NCBI GenBank assembly: GCA_003170875.1
Contig: PMYJ01000160.1
Coordinates: 8,256-33,590, forward strand
Length of the DNA: 25,335 bases
Direction: 5' to 3'
Source of the DNA: Candidatus Dormiibacterota bacterium
GTDB taxonomy: Bacteria > Chloroflexota > Dormibacteria > Aeolococcales > Aeolococcaceae
Shown piece by piece: positions 1 to 7,950 of the stretch. The notes below the pieces were generated by a model. It had not been told where the DNA came from. It saw only the letters and a list, made by a program, of their open reading frames with translations, and searched no databases. Position 1 is the stretch's first letter. Each line of letters begins with the position of its first letter. The translations under genes were made by a program, and so were the position numbers.

Positions 1-129
1 GTTCCCCAGGTCCTTGAGGGCTCCGCCGGAGCTCTGGAACCAGGCCCCCCAGGCGGCCATCACCTTGCCCTGCTCCTCCTGTGACTCCGGCATGCTGCCG
101 CCGTGATAGACAAGCAGAAACTTCGCCAT
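1..129 (-). CDS. YCII-related (DGPF-type) small protein, 5' part only
   Basis: The first 43 codons of a gene that runs off the left edge of the window. The start MAKFLLVYHGG, followed by a short acidic stretch and VMAAWGAWFQ, matches the usual opening of YCII/DGPF-domain proteins, small dimeric alpha-beta barrel proteins of mostly unknown function that often sit near sigma factors or stress genes. The ATG at 129 has a purine-rich AAGGGGG about seven bases upstream on the minus strand, which supports this start. The rest of the protein, including the DGPF motif itself, lies outside the window, so the family call rests on the N-terminus alone. It is divergent from the two-component operon. Confidence 0.6.
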   Translation of the reverse strand, partial: MAKFLLVYHGGSMPESQEEQGKVMAAWGAWFQSSGGALKDLGN

Positions 130-420
130 TGCTGGGCCCCCTTCGCGGACGTGCTCTCACCGGCGGGTGGTCGGTCGAGGGGCTCTCGGATCCGCGACCG
201 GGCCGCAGGTACTCTTGAGATGAACGGTGGCAGGTCGCCTCTCGCGGGTCAAGCGCCGCAACGCCCCGGACCGCCACGGACGCAGGGGCCCCGCCGCCCC
301 TCCCCACGGCACTCACACGGCCCTCACATCCAGCCGTCAGAGTGATCCCAGCCGTGATCTCGCCCGCCTCCCGCCAGCCCGCATATCCGACCGCCACGGG
401 CCTCGCCGGCAAACTCTGGG

Positions 421-447
421 GACCCCCCGCTCCAGAGAGCGGGGGTC
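421..447. other. Strong dyad in the 355-bp gap upstream of the response regulator
   Basis: The gap 130-484 holds no gene I can support. Its one clear structure is this dyad: arms 421-431 and 438-447 pair over ten bases with a single bulged C, around a six-base loop. No T-run follows, so a classical terminator is not shown. It ends 24 bases before the presumed -10 box of the response regulator and could be a regulator-binding site. Confidence 0.4.
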
Positions 448-471
448 GACCCGCCAGGCCGGCGCACCCCC

Positions 472-477
472 TACGAT
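472..477 (+). promoter_or_regulatory. -10 box for the response regulator (leaderless)
   Basis: TACGAT lies seven bases before the ATG at 485, the spacing expected if transcription starts on the start codon. No Shine-Dalgarno sequence is present. A convincing -35 box is not visible. Confidence 0.5.
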
Positions 478-484
478 GCGCCCG

Positions 485-1174
485 ATGACCACGGTGCTCG
501 TCGTCGACGACCAGCCCGACATCGTGCGGCTGGTCCGCGACTACCTGGAGCGCGCCGGTTTCCAGGTCCTCACCGCCGGCGACGGAGAGCAGGCCCTGCA
601 GGTCGCCCGCCGTAGCCACCCCGACCTGGTGATCCTCGACCTCTCCCTCCCCAAGCTCGACGGTCTGGACGTCGCCCGCGCCCTCCGCCGGGACGGCGAC
701 GTGCCGATCATCATGCTGACCGCCCGCACCGAGGAGTCCGACCGGGTGGCCGGCCTCGAGCTGGGCGCCGACGACTACGTGACCAAGCCCTTCAGCGCAC
801 GGGAGATGGTGGCTCGGGTGCGCGCCGTGCTGCGGCGCACGAGCGGCGCCCACTCCGACGAGGACGTCGTGCGGGTCGGCGACATCCTCACCCTCGACGT
901 GCCGCGGATGGAGACGACCGTCGACGGCCGGCAGGTCGCGCTCACCCCGACCGAGTTCCAGCTGCTGCTCCACATGGCCCGCCAGCCGGGCCGTGTCTTC
1001 ACTCGATCTCAATTGCTCGACGCGGTCCACGGCGTCGCCATCCCCTCCTACGAGCGCGCCATCGACGCGCACATCAAGAACATCCGGCGCAAGATCGAGC
1101 GCGATCCGCGAGCGCCCCGCCTGCTCCAGACCGTGTTCGGGGTGGGCTACCGCGTCACCGAGGGGCAGCGTTGA
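485..1174 (+). CDS. OmpR/PhoB-family response regulator
   Basis: A 229-residue two-component transcription regulator, the usual length for the OmpR family. Residues 1-115 form the receiver domain: acidic pair D8-D9, phospho-acceptor D52 in LVILDLSLP, switch T79 and conserved K101 in VTKPF. Residues about 130-225 form the winged-helix DNA-binding domain, with LTPTEFQLLLHMARQPG, a recognition region around IDAHIKNIRRKI and the terminal FGVGYRV. I chose ATG 485 because it begins exactly at the receiver beta-1 strand and sits seven bases after a -10 box; ATG 476 is a less likely in-frame alternative. The stop overlaps the start of the kinase gene, so the pair is co-translated. The target genes cannot be read from the sequence. 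Confidence 0.93.
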   Translation: MTTVLVVDDQPDIVRLVRDYLERAGFQVLTAGDGEQALQVARRSHPDLVILDLSLPKLDGLDVARALRRDGDVPIIMLTARTEESDRVAGLELGADDYVTKPFSAREMVARVRAVLRRTSGAHSDEDVVRVGDILTLDVPRMETTVDGRQVALTPTEFQLLLHMARQPGRVFTRSQLLDAVHGVAIPSYERAIDAHIKNIRRKIERDPRAPRLLQTVFGVGYRVTEGQR

Positions 1175-2340
1175 CCAGCTCTCCGCCGGGCGACGGGCCG
1201 GGTCGCGGGCGGGCCGGTCGCGGTGACGGGTGGAACCGCGGACGGGGCCACGGAGGGGGCGGCCGGCACCGCCCACCCTGGTGGCCCGAGGACACAGCGT
1301 TTCCGCCTCAGAACCTTCACCGCAGACCGGGGGAGGCGTCACGCATGGCGCGGCGTGCCGGCTGCTGCGCCGGATGCGCCCTGCTGGTGCTGGTGGCCGG
1401 GTTCTCGGCCCTGGTGTGGCTCTCCCTCAACGCGTTTGGTCTGGTCAGCTCGTCGGGGGTCACCAAGGCGGTCACCGCAGCCGCCCTGGGGCTCTGCGTC
1501 CTCGCCGCAGTGGGGATCGGCATCACCCTGCGCCGGGTGGCACCCCCGGTCGGCGACCTGATCCGCGCCGCCCGCCAGGTCGAGGACGGCGATTACTCGG
1601 CCAGGGTCCCGATCCGGGGTCCCGGAGAGGTGCGCTCCCTCGCCCGAGCCTTCAACGCGATGAGCGCCCGGCTCGAGTCGGACGAGACGCGGCGCCGATC
1701 TGTGCTCGCCGACATCACCCACGAGCTGCGCACCCCACTCACCGTCATCCGCAGCCAGGCGGAGGCGATCGCCGACGGAGTGAACCCACCGGACGAGGAG
1801 CACATCGCCCCGATCGTCGCCGCCACGCGGGCGCTCGAGTCGCTGGCGGACGACCTTCGCACCCTCTCTCTCTCCGAAGCGGGAGCGCTCCATCCCGACC
1901 GGGAGCCGGTGGACGTCGAGCTTCTCGCCAACGAGACCATCGAGGCGTTCCGCGCCGAGGCCGCGACCGCCGGGGTGCGACTGGATTGCAGTCTGGCTCC
2001 GGACCTTCCCGTGCTGAGCGCGGATCCCGCCCAGCTCCGCCGCGTCCTCGGCAACCTGATCGCCAACGCACTCGCCCACACCGCGAAGGGCGGGACGGTG
2101 CGGGTGGAGGCGAGCCCGGCCGCGAGCGGAGTGCGGATCACGGTTCGGGACGACGGTGAGGGAATCCCCCCGGAGCTCCTGCCCCGGGTTTTCGAGAGGT
2201 TCGTCAAGGGTGCGTCCTCGACCGGCTCCGGGCTGGGGCTGGCCATCGTCCGGGATCTGGTGGAGGCCCACGGGGGGACGGTCGCCGCGGAGAGCACCCC
2301 GGGCCAGGGCACCGCGATCCAGGTCAGCCTGCCGGTCTGA
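1171..2340 (+). CDS. Membrane sensor histidine kinase
   Basis: A 389-residue partner of the preceding regulator, starting with TTG that overlaps its stop by four bases. Residues 1-58 are a Gly/Arg/Pro-rich cytoplasmic tail. Two membrane segments (about 64-88 and 100-120) are joined by a very short outside loop of roughly ten residues, so it probably senses the membrane or works with a partner rather than binding a ligand through a periplasmic domain. A HAMP domain follows (about 120-172), then the H-box with phospho-accepting His184 in ITHELRTPL, the N-box NLIANA (295-300), the G1 box DDGEGIP and the G2 box GSGLGLAIV. All catalytic boxes look intact. The signal is unknown. The gene overlaps the convergent reductase gene by 17 bases. 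Confidence 0.93.
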   Translation: MTSSPPGDGPGRGRAGRGDGWNRGRGHGGGGRHRPPWWPEDTAFPPQNLHRRPGEASRMARRAGCCAGCALLVLVAGFSALVWLSLNAFGLVSSSGVTKAVTAAALGLCVLAAVGIGITLRRVAPPVGDLIRAARQVEDGDYSARVPIRGPGEVRSLARAFNAMSARLESDETRRRSVLADITHELRTPLTVIRSQAEAIADGVNPPDEEHIAPIVAATRALESLADDLRTLSLSEAGALHPDREPVDVELLANETIEAFRAEAATAGVRLDCSLAPDLPVLSADPAQLRRVLGNLIANALAHTAKGGTVRVEASPAASGVRITVRDDGEGIPPELLPRVFERFVKGASSTGSGLGLAIVRDLVEAHGGTVAAESTPGQGTAIQVSLPV

Positions 2341-3319
2341 TCCCGGCCCCCGTCAGCGCCGCGAGGACCTCGCCCTCCCCCATCGAACCGGGCACGAGCC
2401 GCTCCCGGGCCATCCGGTTGGCGAGGCGTTGGAGGAGGTCGTTGGCCGGCGCCGGCACCCCGTGGAGGCGGCCCAGCAGCACGATCTCCCCGTTGAGGTA
2501 GTCGGCCTCGATGCTCCCGGCTGCGCGCGCCAGGCTCTGCCACGAGGAGCCCCCAATCCGTCGCTTGCCGTCGATGGGGCGGATCGAGATGAGGTCGCCG
2601 CGGCGGGCCGCGTCCTCCGCCCGCGAGGCGTGGGCGATGCCGGCGGCGCTGAGCACGGCCTCGCCCTCGCCGCGCACCACCTCCGCCAGCTCACCTCCGC
2701 CCGCCTGCGGACCGCAGACCGCCTCGATCGCGTTGCCAAGGTTGGAGAGCAGCTTCGCGTACTTCCAGCGCATGACATCCGGCACCGCTCGCGAGTCGAA
2801 GGTGGCGGCGCGCAGCGCTGCGGCGACCTCCTCGGCGACGGCGTCAACCCCAGCTGGGAACCGGCCGACATCCATGACGCCCGGGCAGGGGCACGAGTCG
2901 GCCTCGACCACCCCGGGAGCGAGGTGTGTGGCGGGGCAGATCACCCACATGCCGAGCGTGCTCTCGAACCTTCGGAGCGCCGCCCGCTCGTTGGCGACGC
3001 CATTCTGCGCACAGACGACCGCCACCGACGGCGGCGCGGCAGCGGTGAGGTCGTGGAGGGCGGCATCCGTGTCCTGCGACTTCACCGCGAGCAGCACCAC
3101 GTCGTCATCCCGCCACCGGATCTCGCCGGCAGTCCCGGCGGCCGGCACGTGCACGGTGGTATCCCGCTCCGATGTGCGGAGGGTCAGGCCGCGCTCCCTG
3201 ATGGCGGCGAGGTGCGCGCCGCGCGCGATGAGGGCCACCTCCAACCCGGCCCGGTCGAGAAGGGCCGCCATCACCCCACCGATCGCCCCGGCGCCGAAGA
3301 CGACGTATCGTCGCGTCAC
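2324..3319 (-). CDS. 2-dehydropantoate 2-reductase (ApbA/PanE family)
   Basis: A 331-residue NADPH-dependent ketopantoate reductase-like protein; the family reduces 2-dehydropantoate to pantoate for coenzyme A synthesis, although many paralogs act on other 2-oxo acids. The N-terminus has the Rossmann motif GAGAIGG right after the first strand, followed by VLLAVKSQDT and CAQNGVANE, typical of the family. The C-terminal helical domain carries MRWKYAKLLSNLGNAIEA, which contains the conserved catalytic Lys and Asn. I prefer GTG 3319 because it is one codon from the typical start and lies seven bases after a -10 box; ATG 3340 would add seven residues. No other pantothenate gene is nearby, so the exact substrate is inferred only from the family. 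Confidence 0.85.
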   Translation of the reverse strand: MTRRYVVFGAGAIGGVMAALLDRAGLEVALIARGAHLAAIRERGLTLRTSERDTTVHVPAAGTAGEIRWRDDDVVLLAVKSQDTDAALHDLTAAAPPSVAVVCAQNGVANERAALRRFESTLGMWVICPATHLAPGVVEADSCPCPGVMDVGRFPAGVDAVAEEVAAALRAATFDSRAVPDVMRWKYAKLLSNLGNAIEAVCGPQAGGGELAEVVRGEGEAVLSAAGIAHASRAEDAARRGDLISIRPIDGKRRIGGSSWQSLARAAGSIEADYLNGEIVLLGRLHGVPAPANDLLQRLANRMARERLVPGSMGEGEVLAALTGAGIRPAG

Positions 3320-3326
3320 GCAACGG

Positions 3327-3332
3327 AGGATA
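3327..3332 (-). promoter_or_regulatory. -10 box for the reductase gene (leaderless)
   Basis: On the minus strand TATCCT ends seven bases before the GTG at 3319. The upstream ATG at 3340 would lie before this box, so if the promoter is real the GTG is the start. Confidence 0.4.
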
Positions 3333-3426
3333 CCAATCATCGGAGCCCCGAGCTTCCCAATCCGGGGCGGCGGAATCCGTCAACCGTCGCAGCCAGCCCA
3401 TTCCGCCGCGCTTGGAGAGGTAGGCA

Positions 3427-3432
3427 TATGAT
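3427..3432 (+). promoter_or_regulatory. -10 box TATGAT upstream of the glycosyltransferase region
   Basis: A near-consensus TATGAT, followed after exactly six bases by an ATG (3439). It is the best -10 box in the 3341-3547 intergenic region and probably drives the glycosyltransferase operon. No good -35 match is seen. Confidence 0.5.
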
Positions 3433-3438
3433 GGGCCG

Positions 3439-3528
3439 ATGGCGACCGTCACCATGAATGCCCCCGATCACCGCTCAGTTCTGCGACACGCAGTGCTGAT
3501 GCGCAGGCGCGCAGCGGGCACGCCGTGA
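3439..3528 (+). CDS. Putative 29-codon leaderless leader ORF
   Basis: A small frame encoding 29 residues, rich in Arg and Ala (the last third contains RRRAAGTP), that starts six bases after a TATGAT box and stops 19 bases before the glycosyltransferase start at 3548. It is in a different frame from that gene. It resembles no family I know. The promoter spacing is what makes it plausible; by length alone such a frame could easily be chance. It could be a leader peptide, a regulatory upstream frame, or simply untranslated leader of the large gene. Confidence 0.3.
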   Translation: MATVTMNAPDHRSVLRHAVLMRRRAAGTP

Positions 3529-3547
3529 GCCGAAGCCCATCGCCGGC

Positions 3548-5974
3548 GTGAGCAGCCGCCGCGTGTCAGGTATCCGGATCGCCTTCGTCTCGTCCTCGGT
3601 CCCTCGGCGGTGCGGCATCGCCACGTTCACCGCCGACCTGGTGGCCGCCGTGCGGACCGCCGATCCGACGGCCATCTGCCGCCTCGCCGCCATCGACGAG
3701 CCAGCGGTGCTGCGCCAGTACGCTTCCGAGGTTCGCTGGCGGATCCGGCAGGGTGACCCGGATAGCTATCGCGCCGCTGCCCGCGCCATCAACGGCTCGA
3801 ATGCCGACGTGGTCAACGTGCAGCACGAATTCGGCCTCTACGGGCGATGGTCCGAGCCGGTGTTCGCCAACGGCCGCTGGAGCGACTCCGTCTACGAGGA
3901 CTACTTCCGCGGCTTCCTGGAGGAGCTGCGCAAGCCGGTGGTGACCACCATGCACACCGTCCTCCCCCGGCCCTCACCATCGATACGCGAGACGGTGCGC
4001 GGCATCTCCGAGCTGAGTGACGAGATCGTGGTCATGGCCTCCACCGCGGTCGGGCTGCTGGCCAACGACTACGGGCTCGCCACGCCGCCGCGGGTCATCC
4101 CCCACGGGATGCCGGTCATCGACCCTCACGGCCGGAACAACTTCAAGCGCAAGCTCGGCGTGCAGGGACGCACGATCATCTCCACGTTCGGCCTGGTCGA
4201 CCCCCGCAAGGGGCTCCAGTACATGATCCAGGCGATGCCGGCGGTGGTCGCCCGCTATCCCGATGCCCTCTATCTCATCGCCGGGCAGACGCATCCCGAC
4301 CTGCTCCGGATGCAGGGAGAGGAATACCGGAACTCCCTGGTCGCCGAGACCCGTGCGCTGCGCATGGACCACCACGTCGCCTTCATCGACAACTACATGA
4401 GCCAGCGCGACATCATCGACCTGCTCCTCGCCACGGACGTCTACGTCACCCCGTATCTGGATCCCAACCAGATCACGAGTGGAACGCTCTCGTACGCGCT
4501 GGGGGCCGGTAAGGCCGTGGTCTCCACCCGCTACATGCACGCGTCCGAGGCGCTCGACGACGGCCGCGGTGTCCTGGTCGACTTTCGCGACCCCAGCGGC
4601 CTCGGCAGGGCGGTCATCGCCATCCTGGGCGATCCGGCGGCGAAGGCTGCTCTCGAGCAGGCGGCGTTCGCCTATGCCCGCGACGCGACGTGGCCGCAGT
4701 CGGCGCGCACGTTCCTCGACATCATGGGCGCGCTGAGGGACTCCGGTCCGAGATCCCGCGGCACCATCCGCCTGCCTCAAGGCCTTTACGACATCGGGCG
4801 GCGTCTGACCGAGAATCCCCTCCTCACCGCCGCCGATGTGCGTCCGTCGAGCCCCGGCCTGGAGGTCGTCTCGGTCTCCAATGCCGCCGCCGCCCTGGTC
4901 GACGGGGAGGTGGTCCTCCTGCTCCGGGTCGGCGAACGACCCCAGAGTGGCGTGCAACCGCCACCAGATGCGCTCACCCTCGATCTGAGCGGGCCCGAGC
5001 CGAAGCTCCAGCCGCTCCGCCCGGGCCTAACCGCGGACCAGGTCGTCGGCATGGCATTTCTCGACACCCAGAGAGCAGTGCCCGGCGTGGTCGAGGTCTT
5101 CCTTCCCCGCGACCTCCCCGGCCTCGACCTCAGTGATCCGCGGAGCATCCGTTATCGCAATCTCACCGGCGGGTTCACGGCCGCCGCAGACGACGTCAGC
5201 GATCTGCTGACGCAGATGTCGCACCTGCGCGTGGCCCGCAGCCGCGACGGCATCCATTTCACCGTCGACGACGCGCCCTCGGTGATGCCGGCGAACCGGA
5301 TGGAGGAGTACGGCTGCGAGGATCCGAGGGCCGCGTTGATCGACGGGCTCTGGCACGTCACCTACGTGTCGGTGAGCCGCCTCGGCATCAGCACCAGCCG
5401 GCTCACCACCAGCGACTTCCGCTCTTTCGAGCGTCACGGCCTGATGTTCCTCCCCGATCAGAAGGACGTGGTGCTCTTCCCCGGACGGGTCGGCGGCCGC
5501 TACGCCGCCCTCACCCGCCCGATGCCGCAGTCCTTCGGCCGCGTTCTCGGGGTGTGGATCGCCTTCTCCGACGACCTCGTCCACTGGGGTGGCCACGCCC
5601 CCCTCGCACTGCCCCGACAGGGGATGTGGGACGGTCTCCGGACCGGTGCGGGTACGACCCCCTTCCGGGTTCCCCAGGGCTGGTTGGAGATCTACCACGG
5701 GGTCGACCGCAGCACCCGTTACGCGCTGGGCGCCATCCTCTTGGACGCCGATGACCCCAGCCGGGTCATCGCCCGCTCACCCGAGCCGATCCTGGTGCCG
5801 ACAGCGCCGTACGAACGCAAGGGGCTGTACGACGATGTCGTCTTCACCTGCGGCCACGTCAACCTCGACGCCGAGGGTCGGGAGATCCGCGTCTACTACG
5901 GCGCTGCCGACAGCCGCCTGGCGGCCGCGGACTTCACCGTGGGCGAGATCCTCGACCAGATGCGACCGTGCTGA
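3548..5974 (+). CDS. GT4 glycosyltransferase fused to a GH130-like domain
   Basis: An 808-residue two-domain protein. Residues about 8-395 form a GT-B glycosyltransferase of family 4: an N-terminal Rossmann half with PRRCGIATFT and VNVQHEFG, then STFGLVDPRKGLQYMIQA and the nucleotide-sugar site region ITSGTLSYALGAGKAVVS near residue 310. Residues about 417-808 resemble GH130 mannoside phosphorylases/hydrolases: NPLLTAADV, LLLRVGER, SHLRVARSRDGIHF, EDPR near 591, DVVLFPGR near 640, GAGTTPF near 700 and VYYGAAD near 781. About 90 residues lie between LLLRVGER and SHLRVARS, where ordinary GH130 proteins have only a few. The GTG start is uncertain; GTG 3563 is possible. The stop overlaps the next gene by seven bases. 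A role in making or trimming a mannose-containing glycan is inference. Confidence 0.82.
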   Translation: MSSRRVSGIRIAFVSSSVPRRCGIATFTADLVAAVRTADPTAICRLAAIDEPAVLRQYASEVRWRIRQGDPDSYRAAARAINGSNADVVNVQHEFGLYGRWSEPVFANGRWSDSVYEDYFRGFLEELRKPVVTTMHTVLPRPSPSIRETVRGISELSDEIVVMASTAVGLLANDYGLATPPRVIPHGMPVIDPHGRNNFKRKLGVQGRTIISTFGLVDPRKGLQYMIQAMPAVVARYPDALYLIAGQTHPDLLRMQGEEYRNSLVAETRALRMDHHVAFIDNYMSQRDIIDLLLATDVYVTPYLDPNQITSGTLSYALGAGKAVVSTRYMHASEALDDGRGVLVDFRDPSGLGRAVIAILGDPAAKAALEQAAFAYARDATWPQSARTFLDIMGALRDSGPRSRGTIRLPQGLYDIGRRLTENPLLTAADVRPSSPGLEVVSVSNAAAALVDGEVVLLLRVGERPQSGVQPPPDALTLDLSGPEPKLQPLRPGLTADQVVGMAFLDTQRAVPGVVEVFLPRDLPGLDLSDPRSIRYRNLTGGFTAAADDVSDLLTQMSHLRVARSRDGIHFTVDDAPSVMPANRMEEYGCEDPRAALIDGLWHVTYVSVSRLGISTSRLTTSDFRSFERHGLMFLPDQKDVVLFPGRVGGRYAALTRPMPQSFGRVLGVWIAFSDDLVHWGGHAPLALPRQGMWDGLRTGAGTTPFRVPQGWLEIYHGVDRSTRYALGAILLDADDPSRVIARSPEPILVPTAPYERKGLYDDVVFTCGHVNLDAEGREIRVYYGAADSRLAAADFTVGEILDQMRPC

Positions 5975-7032
5975 GGCAGATCGCGCGGCTCGCCCGGCCC
6001 GTCCCCTTCGCCGGGCCCGCCGCGCTCGCCATCGCCGTGTACTCGGACGCACTCAACCAGCCGCTCCACGCCGAGCAGGCGGGCTACGAAGGGGTCGCCT
6101 GCGTGGACGACGCCGCCCGCGCACTCGAGCTCTACTGCGATCTCTGGAAGGCGAGCGCGGCGCCCTGGGCGCGGCGATGGTGTGAGGGACTGCTCGACTT
6201 CGTCCTCGCCATGCAGGGCGCCGACGGGCGCTGGCTCAACTTCATCCTCGATTGGGAGGGTGCTCCCAACCATCAGGCCCGGACGTCGGTTGCCGGTGGC
6301 GGCTTCTGGCAGGCGCGCGCGCTGCTGGCGGTGGCTCGCGCCGGGCAGGTCTTCGACGACAACGCCCGGATCGAGGATTCTCTGAACCGTGGCCTGCCGC
6401 ACGTCATCGAGGCCACCGACGTACCGTCCGATGTGAGGGCGCTCCACATCAGGACGGCGCTCACCCTGCTGGAGGGCGGCGACCACCCGGGGTTGATCGA
6501 CGAGGTCGCGCTGTGGAGCGACGAGGTGGCCGCCTGCCGCGACGGTGACCGGCTCATGAACTCCCCCGATGAGCGCGGGGTGCCCCATCTCTGGGGGCAC
6601 ATCCAGGAGGGGGTGCTCGCCGATGCCGGGGTGCGGCTGGGTAGGCCGGATCTGGTCACCACCGCCTGCCGCAGCGCCGACCTGGTGTTCCGGACCGTGG
6701 TCATGTCCGGCTTTGACCTGGAGCAGACCCAAGCGTACGACGTGGCGTCGGCCGTCTACGTGCTCACCCGGGTCGCAGCGGTCACGGGGACGCCCGCCTA
6801 CGCCGCGCTCGCCGGCATGGCGCGTTCATGGTTTGACCGCCGCAACGCCGCCGGCCAGCCCGTTTACGATCGTCGCGCCGGACGCGTCAGCGACGGCGTG
6901 GATGGCCGGCAGGTCAGCGACAACTCGGGGGCCGAGGCGAACATCCTGGGGGCCCAGGCGCTCTTCGAGGACACCGTCAAGCTGGCCAAGCGCCTCTCGG
7001 CTCGCGAGGCACTGCCGGCGCCTGCCGGCTGA
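5968..7032 (+). CDS. Helical-barrel (six-hairpin-like) protein coupled to the GT4-GH130 gene
   Basis: A 354-residue protein without a signal peptide, starting with GTG that overlaps the stop of the glycosyltransferase gene by seven bases, so the two are almost certainly co-translated. I do not recognise a named family. Repeated paired helices with aromatic and Asp/Glu-rich turns (GYEGVACVDDAARAL, GADGRWLNFI, FWQARALLAVARAG, VPHLWGHIQEG, QVSDNSGAEANI) look like an (alpha/alpha)6 toroid, the fold used by many sugar-processing enzymes. The GH130-like neighbour supports a sugar-related role, for example a hydrolase, epimerase or carbohydrate-binding partner. The catalytic residues are not identified. 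It ends 72 bases before the next promoter. Confidence 0.65.
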   Translation: MLRQIARLARPVPFAGPAALAIAVYSDALNQPLHAEQAGYEGVACVDDAARALELYCDLWKASAAPWARRWCEGLLDFVLAMQGADGRWLNFILDWEGAPNHQARTSVAGGGFWQARALLAVARAGQVFDDNARIEDSLNRGLPHVIEATDVPSDVRALHIRTALTLLEGGDHPGLIDEVALWSDEVAACRDGDRLMNSPDERGVPHLWGHIQEGVLADAGVRLGRPDLVTTACRSADLVFRTVVMSGFDLEQTQAYDVASAVYVLTRVAAVTGTPAYAALAGMARSWFDRRNAAGQPVYDRRAGRVSDGVDGRQVSDNSGAEANILGAQALFEDTVKLAKRLSAREALPAPAG

Positions 7033-7104
7033 CCCCGGCCCCACCTCCACCAGGGCCGAGGCGACCTGGGAAGGCAGGTCCAGTGGCCCTACAGATGCCG
7101 CCAC

Positions 7105-7133
7105 TTGTCATGACTATTCGGATGCCCTAAGGT
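7105..7133 (+). promoter_or_regulatory. Sigma-70-type promoter of lipoprotein copy 1
   Basis: TTGTCA at 7105-7110 and TAAGGT at 7128-7133, separated by 17 bases. The same -35 box and the same spacer length recur upstream of copy 2, which supports the assignment. Transcription would start near 7140 and give a leader of about 50 bases. Confidence 0.7.
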
Positions 7134-7141
7134 CACTTTGT

Positions 7142-7173
7142 CCTGGGACTTTCGTCCCGGGTTCTTCATGAAG
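7142..7173 (+). promoter_or_regulatory. Two leader hairpins before lipoprotein copy 1
   Basis: The first hairpin pairs CCTGGGAC (7142-7149) with GTCCCGGG (7154-7161) around a TTTC loop. The second is the palindrome CTTCATGAAG (7164-7173), directly followed by the G-rich ribosome-binding stretch. Both hairpins recur at the same place before copy 2, the second with changed but still pairing bases. Confidence 0.5.
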
Positions 7174-7188
7174 GGGGTCCCCGTTCCC

Positions 7189-7782
7189 ATGTCTCATCGG
7201 ATCACTCTGCGATCGCTGCTCACGGGGCTGATCGCGGTCGCCGCCCTCGCCGCCTGTGGCACCTCCACCTCGACGTCGTCGTCCTCAGGAACGTCCAGCT
7301 CCAGCGCGGCGGTGGCGGCAGGGTCCAGCTCCGCGGCGAACTCGAGCAGTGCCGCGGCCGCCAGCGCCGGCCAGTGCCCCTCCGCCTCGACGGTCGGCGG
7401 CGACCTCGGCGTGACCGCCGCAGCCCCCACCACCATTGACGAGTCGGGCAGCCTGCCCTCGGGCGCGAGCGGCTTCGGGTGCTCGTACCTGGTTGGGGAA
7501 TCGGTGATCATCGTCGTCAAGGCCACCAACGTCCCCTCCAACTACTTCTCCACCGAGGAGTCGTCGCAGCAGGCGACCGACACGGCAGCGGGGCTCACCA
7601 TCAACTTCCAGCCCATCTCGGGCTTGGGAAGCGAGGCGGCCTCGTACACCTACTCGGCCTCCGGCATCACCGCGACGGGCGTGATCGCCCAACAGGGGAG
7701 CACCGTGGCCGGCGTCTTCACCAGCATGGTCAGCGGCACGACCGTCAGCCAGTGCGAGAACCTGGTCAAGCAGCCCCTCTGA
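7189..7782 (+). CDS. Ser/Ala-rich lipoprotein, tandem copy 1
   Basis: A 197-residue exported lipoprotein of unknown function. A type II signal peptide (SHRITLRSLLTGLIAVAA) ends in the lipobox LAAC with Cys23, so it should be anchored outside the membrane. Residues about 24-62 are a low-complexity Ser/Thr/Ala linker, followed by a globular domain of about 130 residues with Cys in CPSAS, FGCSYL and SQCENL. ATG 7189 is chosen because it starts the signal peptide and follows AAGGGGG by about eleven bases; upstream in-frame starts would add residues to the signal. It is a clear paralog of the gene at 8044, sharing the signal peptide, CPSASTVGG.LGVT, the IN.N/QF.PISG.G.EAASY block and the terminal LVKQ.L. 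The third mature Cys is absent from the other copy. Confidence 0.85.
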   Translation: MSHRITLRSLLTGLIAVAALAACGTSTSTSSSSGTSSSSAAVAAGSSSAANSSSAAAASAGQCPSASTVGGDLGVTAAAPTTIDESGSLPSGASGFGCSYLVGESVIIVVKATNVPSNYFSTEESSQQATDTAAGLTINFQPISGLGSEAASYTYSASGITATGVIAQQGSTVAGVFTSMVSGTTVSQCENLVKQPL

Positions 7783-7802
7783 GCTGACCTGCACGCAGTG
7801 GG

Positions 7803-7835
7803 TGAGGCGCGCGCCGGCACGCGGCGCGCGCCTCA
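7803..7835. terminator. Hairpin terminator after lipoprotein copy 1
   Basis: A perfect 13-bp stem (7803-7815 with 7823-7835) around a seven-base loop, 20 bases after the stop. The stem sequence is identical to the hairpin after copy 2. Its right arm contains the stop codon of the exporter-tail remnant on the minus strand. No T-run follows, so termination strength is uncertain. Confidence 0.65.
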
Positions 7836-7910
7836 TCGCGTCTCCGGGCTCCTCCACGGCAGGGCGGCGAGGACCAGCAGCACCCCCGCCCCAGCGGCCC
7901 GGGCCCCGGC
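7833..7910 (-). pseudogene. Remnant of the 3' end of a DHA2 exporter gene
   Basis: Read on the minus strand, the bases just after lipoprotein copy 1 encode GAGVLLVLAALPWRSPETR and a stop. This lines up with the true C-terminus of the exporter at 8708-10288, GAGVLVVLAFLPSRGPQAR, with the stop codon at the same place in the identical terminator stem. Upstream of about 25 codons the similarity fades and the frame meets a stop at 7948-7950. It is best explained as a scar of a tandem duplication that carried the exporter tail along with the lipoprotein gene. Confidence 0.75.
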
Positions 7911-7950
7911 CCGGGGTGGAGCGCCGAAGGCCCGACTCAGGGGGTGTCAC

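Noticed and set aside
2156..3457. A plus-strand frame of 433 codons downstream of the kinase.
   Set aside because: It begins inside the kinase in another frame and then runs antisense to the reductase, which has a convincing Rossmann motif.
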